From contig JAFYWG010000012.1 of assembly GCA_017558115.1 (NCBI GenBank), forward strand, positions 1 through 42,473: a stretch of DNA of 42,473 bases, read 5' to 3'. Source of the DNA: Alistipes sp. (lineage in GTDB: Bacteria > Bacteroidota > Bacteroidia > Bacteroidales > Rikenellaceae). This document shows, in pieces, positions 1 to 7,686 of the stretch. The position numbers and the translations under genes are program-made. The notes under the pieces are model-generated. The model was given only the letters and a program-made list of their open reading frames with translations, did not search any database and was not told the DNA's origin. Numbering within the stretch: the first letter of the stretch is position 1; each line of letters starts with the position of its first letter.

Positions 1-2072
1 CTATCGTTGGATATCAGTTTGATAACGAAGGCGGAGAGGAGGAGGAAGAAGAGGAGGAAGATGTACCAGACCGAGAGACGCCAAATAACAACGAGATCTT
101 CTACACCTCATCTAACAGTCAGGTTGTTAATCTATACAATACTGAGGCATTTGAAGCATCTATCGTATCTAACATCTATTCACCTGAAAAGGGCAAGGGT
201 GTGATAACCTTTGATGCAGATATTACATATATAGGCGAGGAGGCATTCAAAGGATGTACTACACTACGCAGTATAAAACTCCCTGAGAGCATAAGATACA
301 TCAGTCAGTATGGTTTTGCCAACACTGGACTGACTGGAATATCGCTACCAGCAAAGACCTATCATGTTGGTGATTACTCATTTAGCGGTTGTACGCAACT
401 CACAGAGGTAGACCTTGGCAGCGTCATAATAATTGGTTCATACGCCTTTAAGGATTGCAGTTTAACAAGTGTATATCTGCCCGCTACTGCTGAAAGTATT
501 GGCAATTGTCCATTCAAGTGTAGTACACTCAAGGAGTTTAAAGGTCCGAACCTAATAGGTAGCAGCACCGAGTTGGCTATAGGTTATAGCCTTATCCAGC
601 TTGCCGATGGTGCGTGCCGCAATATAACATCATACACGGTGCCCACAGGAGTATGGCGAATTCATGAATCGGTATTCGAGGGGTACACCAACCTAAAGAA
701 AGTTACGATTCCAGAGGGTGTAACAGACATCCACAAGAACGTCTTCAGAGGCTGCACCAGCTTAGAGAAGATTGTTATGCCCAGCACCCTCGAGAGAGTT
801 GGCAACTACGTCCTCAAGGATTGCACATCGCTAAGATACATCTACTTCAAGGGCACAACGCCACCCGTTGGTACAGATTTCGACAATTGGGAGCCTTGTG
901 GCACCTGGGTAACACTGCGTGTGCCAATAGGTAGCGAAGAGACCTATCGTAACCACGGTTACTGGTGGGACTACACTGTTGAGGGTGTTTCACCAGACGC
1001 ATTTGATGATGACGAGTCTGGTGATGACGGCGGCAATACTGGAGGCGATGATGGTGGCGATGATGGCAACCTGGAGGATTTGAAAGATGGTGATGTCATT
1101 GTACTTCAAAAGGCCACAAAGGGCAATGGCATTGACATCGTCATAATGGGTGACGCATACACAAAGAGCCAAATAAGCTCAGGCAAGTATAGGCGCGACC
1201 TTGAGACTGCCATCGAGTTATTATTCGATGAGGAGCCATACACATCCCATCGCGAATTCTTCAACATTTATGAGGTTGTGGCTGAGTCACAAAGTAGCAG
1301 CTATAGTAGTGGCTCTACCATCTTTGAGGGATTCTTTGGCGGTGGCACACTGGTTGGAGGTAACCACGACATCGTTGCCGGCTATGCCAGTCTGGCGGTG
1401 CCTGCAAGCCGAATAAACGAGGCATTGATAATTGTGATAATGAATCGCAACTACTATGCTGGAACATGCTACATGTTTTACCCTGTAATCGAGGCCGACT
1501 ATGGCACAGGAGCATCCATATCATACTTCCCACTTGGCACAGATGACGAGATGCTCGGTCAGATTATACGTCACGAGGCTGGTGGTCACGGCTTTGCCAA
1601 GCTATTTGACGAGTATTCGTATATTGAGAATGGCACAATATCCGCAGCAGCAGTTGCCGAGCGCAAGGCTATGGGCGATGATTGGGGCTGGGGTAAGAAT
1701 ATAGACTTCACTAACGATACGAACTTGGTAAAGTGGAGGCATTTTCTCAATGATAGTCGCTACAAATATGAGGGGTTAGGCGTATATCAGGGAGGCGACA
1801 CCTATCCTTATGGCGTATGGAGATCTACCAACAACAGCATTATGAATGACAATACGGGAGGTTACAATGCGCCATCGCGCGAGGCCATCTACTATCGTAT
1901 ACACAAGCTTGCCTACGGTAATAGCTGGACATATAACTATGAGTCATTTGTCTCGTGGGATTCGAAGAATCGCAGCGCAAAGGCTATGTCGATTAAAGAG
2001 GGTCAAACCTCAACCGTGGCACCGACACATCCTCCTATCATAGTTAATAGACCGCTTACCAATGCGAAGTAG
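1..2072 (+). CDS. Secreted leucine-rich-repeat (BspA-type) protein fused to M64 metallopeptidase, 5' end missing
   Basis: The reading frame is open from base 3 through the window edge, so the true start lies upstream; the first internal ATG is at 201. The N-terminal part has a run of glutamates (bases 48-62), then several LRR_5/BspA-like repeats (about bases 220-960; cores such as IGEEAFKGCTTL and IHKNVFRGCTSLEKI). A Gly/Asp-rich linker (about 1008-1075) leads to a peptidase domain. HEAGGHGFAKLFDEY (bases 1572-1616) is the zinc-binding signature of IgA-peptidase family M64, which cleaves proteins outside the cell; both histidines, the glutamate and the downstream DEY are present. BspA-like repeats usually mediate binding to host or bacterial surfaces, so inference is an anchored or secreted protease with a targeting domain. 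Signal peptide not visible because of truncation. Confidence 0.9.
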   Translation, partial: IVGYQFDNEGGEEEEEEEEDVPDRETPNNNEIFYTSSNSQVVNLYNTEAFEASIVSNIYSPEKGKGVITFDADITYIGEEAFKGCTTLRSIKLPESIRYISQYGFANTGLTGISLPAKTYHVGDYSFSGCTQLTEVDLGSVIIIGSYAFKDCSLTSVYLPATAESIGNCPFKCSTLKEFKGPNLIGSSTELAIGYSLIQLADGACRNITSYTVPTGVWRIHESVFEGYTNLKKVTIPEGVTDIHKNVFRGCTSLEKIVMPSTLERVGNYVLKDCTSLRYIYFKGTTPPVGTDFDNWEPCGTWVTLRVPIGSEETYRNHGYWWDYTVEGVSPDAFDDDESGDDGGNTGGDDGGDDGNLEDLKDGDVIVLQKATKGNGIDIVIMGDAYTKSQISSGKYRRDLETAIELLFDEEPYTSHREFFNIYEVVAESQSSSYSSGSTIFEGFFGGGTLVGGNHDIVAGYASLAVPASRINEALIIVIMNRNYYAGTCYMFYPVIEADYGTGASISYFPLGTDDEMLGQIIRHEAGGHGFAKLFDEYSYIENGTISAAAVAERKAMGDDWGWGKNIDFTNDTNLVKWRHFLNDSRYKYEGLGVYQGGDTYPYGVWRSTNNSIMNDNTGGYNAPSREAIYYRIHKLAYGNSWTYNYESFVSWDSKNRSAKAMSIKEGQTSTVAPTHPPIIVNRPLTNAK

Positions 2073-2250
2073 TAGAGGCATAATAGCTCTTGTTGTCGTA
2101 GTGGCGTTATCACAACTTATGGTTTGTTGCGCCACACATCGACGTTGCAACAGCACAAACGATGAGAGTGCTCCCCCAAAGCACCCTGAGGAGTTCGTGC
2201 CACTGCACCCTCCCGTAATCATTCCACACCCGATAGAGATACCGAAGTAG
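2062..2250 (+). CDS. Small putative lipoprotein, 62 aa, overlapping the peptidase gene
   Basis: Not recognised as a known family. A 62-residue ORF starts 11 bases before the end of the metallopeptidase gene in another frame. It has a basic start (MRSSRG), a hydrophobic stretch of about 14 residues and a Cys pair (LMVCCATH) that could be a lipobox, then a Pro/His-rich tail. The tail (HPPVIIPHPIEIP) resembles the last residues of the upstream peptidase (HPPIIVNRPL), which may point to a shared origin or simply low complexity. A strong hairpin terminator follows directly, consistent with it being the last gene of that transcript. It could still be a chance ORF. Confidence 0.4.
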   Translation: MRSSRGIIALVVVVALSQLMVCCATHRRCNSTNDESAPPKHPEEFVPLHPPVIIPHPIEIPK

Positions 2251-2257
2251 AACGCAT

Positions 2258-2306
2258 GGGTCATATAGCAAGAGGTTATCTTTACCCGCTATATGGCCCT
2301 ATTTTA
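2258..2306 (+). terminator. Rho-independent-type hairpin after the peptidase operon
   Basis: GGGTCATATAGC (2258-2269) pairs with GCTATATGGCCC (2288-2299), 12 base pairs including one G-T, followed by TATTTTAT. It separates the peptidase transcript from rlmN. Confidence 0.7.
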
Positions 2307-2326
2307 TAGACATTAGCGAGGTCATG

Positions 2327-2357
2327 TTTTACTATTTCGGTTTTTTTATTAATTTTG
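2327..2357 (+). promoter_or_regulatory. Bacteroidota-type promoter for rlmN operon
   Basis: TAATTTTG (2350-2357) matches the -7 consensus TAnnTTTG; a TTTT at 2327-2330 lies 19 bases upstream in the -33 position. The rlmN ATG is 26 bases downstream. Confidence 0.55.
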
Positions 2358-2382
2358 TAGTCGGTAATGTTGATGAAAGCCT

Positions 2383-3411
2383 ATGACAAAGAATATAAAA
2401 CCCTGCCTCTATGGCATGTCGCTCGAGGAGTTGAAAGCTCTATGTAAGGAACTTGAGCTTCCGCAGTTTGCTGCCAAGCAGATTGCAGGATGGCTATATA
2501 CGCGCTTCGTTGCAGACATCGACGCCATGACAAACCTCTCGAAGGTGGCACGCGAACGCCTCAAGGAGCGTTGCGACCTCGGACTCTCGGCACCCCTCAA
2601 GGTATCGACATCTACCGACGGCACCAAGAAGTACCTCTTCCGCACCTCTGAGGGCGAGTACATAGAGTCGGCACTTATCCCCGATGGTGAGCGCATGACA
2701 CTCTGCGTATCGTCGCAGGCGGGTTGTAAGATGGGTTGTAAATTCTGCGCTACAGGCCGCATGGGATTTAGGCACCACCTCCCCGCAACGGAGATCATAA
2801 ATCAAGTCCTCTCTATCCCCGAGCGCGACAAGCTCACCAACCTCGTATTTATGGGCATGGGCGAGCCACTTGACAATATCGACAACCTTATGCGCACCCT
2901 CGACATCCTCACCTCGGAGTGGGGAATGGCGTGGTCGCCTACGCGCATCACCGTATCTACTGCGGGCGTTGCCAAGACGCTCCCCCGCCTCTTGGATGAG
3001 TCAAAGGTGCATATCGCCGTATCGCTGCATAACCCCTTCCCCGAGGAGCGTAAGGAGATTATGCCTATCGAGAACGCATACTCTATTAAGGAGGTGTGCG
3101 ACATCCTGCGTCGCTACGACTTTACGCACCAGCGCCGCGTATCCTTCGAGTATATCGTCTTGGAGGGCATGAACTGCTCAATGCGCCATATCAAGGAGCT
3201 TTCGCGTTTGCTCGACGGCATCAAGTGTCGCATCAACCTTATCCGCTTCCACAAGATTCCCGACTCGCCATTCTTCTCTCCTGAGTTAGAGAAGATTATC
3301 GAGTTCCGCGACACGCTAACCAAGCGTGGCATACAGACCACCCTACGCGCATCGCGTGGCGAGGACATCGAGGCAGCATGCGGACTATTATCAACTGCAG
3401 AGAAGAAGTAA
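2383..3411 (+). CDS. rlmN: Dual-specificity rRNA/tRNA adenine-C2 methyltransferase RlmN
   Basis: 342 residues, usual family length. RlmN is a cytosolic radical SAM enzyme that methylates C2 of A2503 in 23S rRNA and A37 of some tRNAs. The [4Fe-4S] motif is C115-KMG-C119-KF-C122, preceded by the family sequence SSQAGCKMGC; GMGEPLDN and the C-terminal SRGEDIEAACG region, which holds the catalytic cysteine near residue 334, are present. The start at 2383 fits the TAATTTTG promoter 26 bases upstream. Only 6 bases separate it from the GH97 gene, so a housekeeping rRNA modification gene probably heads an operon of secreted glycosidases. Confidence 0.97.
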   Translation: MTKNIKPCLYGMSLEELKALCKELELPQFAAKQIAGWLYTRFVADIDAMTNLSKVARERLKERCDLGLSAPLKVSTSTDGTKKYLFRTSEGEYIESALIPDGERMTLCVSSQAGCKMGCKFCATGRMGFRHHLPATEIINQVLSIPERDKLTNLVFMGMGEPLDNIDNLMRTLDILTSEWGMAWSPTRITVSTAGVAKTLPRLLDESKVHIAVSLHNPFPEERKEIMPIENAYSIKEVCDILRRYDFTHQRRVSFEYIVLEGMNCSMRHIKELSRLLDGIKCRINLIRFHKIPDSPFFSPELEKIIEFRDTLTKRGIQTTLRASRGEDIEAACGLLSTAEKK

Positions 3412-3417
3412 CCAAAG

Positions 3418-5445
3418 ATGAAACGACTGCTACTCATACTTATAGCGACACTCCTTTGTTTCAACGCCAATGCCAAGAAACACCCTGCTGTTGCTGTGAC
3501 ATCTCCCGACCAATCATACTACATCCTATTAGATTGGAGCGATGGCACGCTTAAGTGGTGCGCAGCGTCATACAACGGCCCATACGATGCTCCTTTTGTA
3601 TGGGTCTACCCTTCGCGCCTAAAGATGGAGACCTCGGTAGGCACTTGGGGCGAGAATATAGGCAAGGGTAAGGTGAGGGAGTCGAGCCACTGGGAGTACA
3701 ACGCTGCCGTGGTCAACTTTGGCGACTATAGCGTTGAGCTCCGTGCCTACAACGATGGTGTTGCCTACCGCTTTATCTCGAACATCGAGGGCGACTACAC
3801 CGTCATAGATGAGTTGGCAGAGTTTGCCTTTTATGAGGAGGCGATGGCGTGGGTACCCTATGTAAACTTTAAGCCCGATGCCACCCCCGACTACGCCACA
3901 CAGTTCTACACCTCGTTTGAGAATACCTACGACTATGTGGCTCTCAAGGATATAGATTGGCGCAGGCTCATCTTCACCCCCGCAGTTGTCGAGAGCAACT
4001 GCCTAAATGTCTGCATCGTAGAGTCAAACCTCGAGGACTACCCTGGTATGTTCCTCTCAAATCGCGATGGCGACGGTGTCATAGATACAGAGTTTGCCAC
4101 CGTGCCCGATGTGGTGGAGCAGGGCGACTATAATATGTTGCAAGGCGTTGTCAAGTCGCGCAAACCATATATCGCCGAGTGCTCTGGCAAGCGAACATTC
4201 CCCTGGCGTGGCGTTGTCATTGGCGGAGCTACCGACCTGGCTAATAGCCGCTTGGTGTGGAACTTGGCAGACGAGTGTCGCTTGGAGGATACCTCGTGGA
4301 TTAAGCCTGGCAAGGTGGCCTGGGAGTGGTGGAACGACTGGGGCTTGGAGGGGGTAGAGTTCACCCCTGGCATCAACAACGAGACATACAAATACTATAT
4401 AGACTTTGCCTCGCGCTACGGCATCGAGTACGTAATCTTGGATGAGGGTTGGAGCGTCAAGGGCGAGGCCGACCTTATGAAGGTAGTGCCCGAGATCGAC
4501 ATTAAGGAGTTGGTCGACTATGGCAAGGAGCGTGGCGTGGGCATCATCCTCTGGGCGGGCTACTGGGCTATGCAACGAGATATCGAGGGGCTATGTAAGC
4601 ACTACTCCGAGATGGGTATTAAGGGTTGGAAGGTCGACTTCCTCGACCGCGACGACCAGGAGATGGTACGCTTCGTATACGACCTTGCGGAGATAGCTGC
4701 AAAGTACCATATGTTAGTTGACTATCACGGTGTTTACAAGCCTACAGGCTTGCAGCGCACCTACCCCAATGCTATCAACTTCGAGGGTGTCCACGGCCTT
4801 GAGACTATGAAGTGGCTTGGTGCGGAGCACGACCAGATAACCTACGATGTGACCATCCCATTTATCCGTGCTGTGGCAGGCCCTATGGACTACACCCCTG
4901 GTGCTATGCGCAACGCGCCACGTGAAAAGTACGAACCAAACTACTCGCGCCCAATGAGTCAGGGTACAAGGTGTCATCAGTTGGCTATGTATGTGGTTTA
5001 CGACCAGCCTCTTGCTATGCTCTGCGACTCACCAACGGCATACGAGAAGGAGCCAGAATATACGCAGTTCCTCACCGAGATACCAACGGTATGGAGCGCA
5101 AAAGATGCACGTGAGGGTGCTATTGGAGAGTATATAAGGGTAACCGCCTACGCCAAGGATGACTCTATATACATCGCAGGACTGAATGGCAACACACCAC
5201 GCAGCGTGTTGGCAAATTGGTACTTCACCGACTATGGTATAGAGAGCGTGGAGATTTGGATGGATAGTGCTGATGATAGTGCTGATTACCAACATATAAA
5301 GCTTACATGGGAGGAGTATCACGAGTTAGCAACTCACAACCCTATTGAAATTAATATGGCAGCTGGTGGTGGCTTCGTGGTAAAGTTTACGGGAGAATCT
5401 GCACAACATTGGCACATAAAAAATAGAAAAAGAGGAAATAGATGA
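3418..5445 (+). CDS. GH97 glycoside hydrolase, probable retaining alpha-galactosidase type
   Basis: 675 residues with a signal peptide (LLLILIATLLCFNANA), so exported to periplasm or outer membrane. Layout is that of GH97: N-terminal beta-sandwich (about 25-270), catalytic (beta/alpha)8 barrel (about 290-560; WEWWNDWG, VILDEGW, GIKGWKVDFLDRDDQ) and a C-terminal beta domain. In GH97 the SusB group inverts (glutamate base), while the BT1871 group retains configuration with an aspartate nucleophile in the KVDF strand. Here D407 sits in WKVDF and E462 (GLETMKW) lies 55 residues later, matching from memory the D415/E470 pair of BT1871; alpha-galactosidase is therefore inferred, alpha-glucosidase not excluded. 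Its stop overlaps the next start (ATGA, 5442-5445), indicating translational coupling. Confidence 0.9.
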   Translation: MKRLLLILIATLLCFNANAKKHPAVAVTSPDQSYYILLDWSDGTLKWCAASYNGPYDAPFVWVYPSRLKMETSVGTWGENIGKGKVRESSHWEYNAAVVNFGDYSVELRAYNDGVAYRFISNIEGDYTVIDELAEFAFYEEAMAWVPYVNFKPDATPDYATQFYTSFENTYDYVALKDIDWRRLIFTPAVVESNCLNVCIVESNLEDYPGMFLSNRDGDGVIDTEFATVPDVVEQGDYNMLQGVVKSRKPYIAECSGKRTFPWRGVVIGGATDLANSRLVWNLADECRLEDTSWIKPGKVAWEWWNDWGLEGVEFTPGINNETYKYYIDFASRYGIEYVILDEGWSVKGEADLMKVVPEIDIKELVDYGKERGVGIILWAGYWAMQRDIEGLCKHYSEMGIKGWKVDFLDRDDQEMVRFVYDLAEIAAKYHMLVDYHGVYKPTGLQRTYPNAINFEGVHGLETMKWLGAEHDQITYDVTIPFIRAVAGPMDYTPGAMRNAPREKYEPNYSRPMSQGTRCHQLAMYVVYDQPLAMLCDSPTAYEKEPEYTQFLTEIPTVWSAKDAREGAIGEYIRVTAYAKDDSIYIAGLNGNTPRSVLANWYFTDYGIESVEIWMDSADDSADYQHIKLTWEEYHELATHNPIEINMAAGGGFVVKFTGESAQHWHIKNRKRGNR

Positions 5446-7685
5446 AACTCAGACTAACCATATTTGCACTTTTGCTCTCTTGTGCCACACTCTCGGCGCA
5501 AGAGACGGATTATACCCGCTGGGTAGACCCCTTTATCGGCACTGCCGACTACTCGGCTACGCACCCCGGCGCTGTTGTGCCCCACGGCATGATGGCGGCT
5601 GTGCCATTTAATGTAACGGGCTCGGAGCTCAACCGCTTTGACAAGGATAATCGCTGGTGGAGTACACCCTACGACATCCGCAACAAGTACAGCGTAGGCT
5701 TTGCGCATGGCGCGTTGAGCGGCGTGGGCTGTCCCGAGTTGGGCGCTATTATCACCATGGCCACAACGGGCACGGCAGAGGCCGACCGCACCAAACGCGG
5801 CTCGACATATAGCAACGAGGTGGCAATGCCTGGCTACTACGCCACAACATTCGACAAGTTTGCCACTCGTGCCGAGGCAACCGCCACGGAGCGTGCTTCG
5901 GTCGAGCGCTACACCTTCACCGAGGGTGGCGAGGCAAATATCATCGTCGACCTCGGCACAGCCCTCTCGAACGAGTCGGGAGCGATGCTTCGCCGCGTGA
6001 GCAACACCGAGGTCGAGGGCATGCGCCTCTTGGGAACGTTCTGCTACACCAATCAGGCCGTATTCCCCATCTACTTTGTTGTACGCATCTCACACCCAGC
6101 TGAGGATATAAACTACTGGAAGTTGCAGCCCGAGATGACAGGCATAGAGGCGGCATGGTCGGGCGATAGTGGCGAGTACAAACTATATAAGAATTACGCG
6201 CGCGAGATTATGGGCGACGACATAGGCGCTATCTTCAAGCTCGGCAATGTCGAGCCCAACACCGAGGTAGTGGTTAAGGTCGGCATATCGTATGTCTCGA
6301 TAGAGAATGCGCGCAAGAATCTCGACGCAGAGGTTGGCTCACACGACTTCGACAGCGTGCGCGAGGCGGCTAAAGCGAAGTGGAACGATGCCCTCGGTCG
6401 CATACGCGTGGAGAGTGGCACAGAGGATGACCGCACAATCTTCTACACCGCACTCTACCACTCGCTCCTACACCCCAACCTCGTTAGCGATGTAAATGGC
6501 GAGTACCCAGCTATGGAGTCGGGTGCTACAGGCGTGGCAGCAGGCTACGACCGCTATACAGTATTCTCACTGTGGGATACCTACCGCAATGTGCATCAGT
6601 TGCTTACGCTCGCATATCCCGAGGTGCAGACAGATATGATACGCTCTATGGTCGCCATGAGCCAGGAGTGGGGCTGGTTGCCACGCTGGGAGCTCTACGG
6701 CCGTGAGACATTTACTATGGAGGGCGACCCCGCAATACCAGTAATCGTGGATAGCTACCTCAAGGGCTTGCGCGACTTCGACATCGAGGCTGCCTACGAG
6801 GCTATGAAGCGCTCGGCGACAACCGAGGGCAAGCACAACGCCATCCGCCCCGATATCGACCCATATATCGAGCATGGTTATATCCCCGTGGGCCTCTTTG
6901 CGCAGGATATGTCGGGCGACAACTCCGTGTCACACGCCTTGGAGTACTACGTGGCAGACAACGCCCTTGCTGCCTTTGCCCGCAAGATGGGCGACGAGGC
7001 ATTTGCCCAGGAGATGGAGCGTAGAGCCGCTGGCTGGCGCAATTACTACTCTAAGGCAGACGGTGCCATGCGCCCCATTGGCGAGGATGGCAACTATATC
7101 GGAGAGTTCGACCCTGCGGCGGGTGCAAACTTCTCGAATACGATAGGCTTCCACGAGGGTAGCTCATGGAACTACACCTTCTTTGTACCCCACGACATCG
7201 AGGGTCTTATAAGGGCTATGGGTGGTTCGAAGCGCTTTGTGAGTAAGTTGCAGTGGGTGTTCGACAATGGTCACTACGACCCCACAAACGAACCCGATAT
7301 CGCCTATCCCTACCTCTTCAGTCGCGTGAAGGGCGAGGAGTGGCGCACACAGCAACTCGTTAAGGAACTTCTCGACGCAAACTACACCACAACGCCCGAT
7401 GGCCTGCCCGGCAACGACGACACAGGCACAATGTCTACATGGGCTGTATTCTCGATGTTGGGCATCTACCCCGACTGCCCAGGCGAGCCCTACTACACCA
7501 TCACCACGCCACGCTTCGAGCGCGCAGAGATAGACACCGAGCATGGCACAATAGTGATTACCACCGAGGGCAAGGGCGACTATATCAACGACATACGCCT
7601 CGGCACCAAGAGCGCAGGCTACCGCATATCGCATGCCGACCTTGTAAAGGCTAAAGCATTGAATATAAAATTAAAATCAAAATAA
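5442..7685 (+). CDS. GH92 exo-alpha-mannosidase (first of two)
   Basis: 747 residues with a cleavable signal peptide (LTIFALLLSCATLSAQ). GH92 enzymes are calcium-dependent inverting exo-alpha-mannosidases that trim mannose from host N-glycans or yeast mannan. Opening VDPFIGT is the family start of the beta-sandwich; the (alpha/alpha)6 domain carries FSLWDTYR, NEPD (E617, position of the general acid) and GNDDTGTMSTW (D659/D660, position of the general base pair). Linkage specificity (alpha-1,2, 1,3, 1,4 or 1,6) cannot be read reliably. Overlaps the GH97 stop by 4 bases and is followed after one base by a second GH92, so the three hydrolases are co-transcribed. No SusC/SusD pair is adjacent. 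Confidence 0.94.
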   Translation: MKLRLTIFALLLSCATLSAQETDYTRWVDPFIGTADYSATHPGAVVPHGMMAAVPFNVTGSELNRFDKDNRWWSTPYDIRNKYSVGFAHGALSGVGCPELGAIITMATTGTAEADRTKRGSTYSNEVAMPGYYATTFDKFATRAEATATERASVERYTFTEGGEANIIVDLGTALSNESGAMLRRVSNTEVEGMRLLGTFCYTNQAVFPIYFVVRISHPAEDINYWKLQPEMTGIEAAWSGDSGEYKLYKNYAREIMGDDIGAIFKLGNVEPNTEVVVKVGISYVSIENARKNLDAEVGSHDFDSVREAAKAKWNDALGRIRVESGTEDDRTIFYTALYHSLLHPNLVSDVNGEYPAMESGATGVAAGYDRYTVFSLWDTYRNVHQLLTLAYPEVQTDMIRSMVAMSQEWGWLPRWELYGRETFTMEGDPAIPVIVDSYLKGLRDFDIEAAYEAMKRSATTEGKHNAIRPDIDPYIEHGYIPVGLFAQDMSGDNSVSHALEYYVADNALAAFARKMGDEAFAQEMERRAAGWRNYYSKADGAMRPIGEDGNYIGEFDPAAGANFSNTIGFHEGSSWNYTFFVPHDIEGLIRAMGGSKRFVSKLQWVFDNGHYDPTNEPDIAYPYLFSRVKGEEWRTQQLVKELLDANYTTTPDGLPGNDDTGTMSTWAVFSMLGIYPDCPGEPYYTITTPRFERAEIDTEHGTIVITTEGKGDYINDIRLGTKSAGYRISHADLVKAKALNIKLKSK

Positions 7686-7686
7686 G

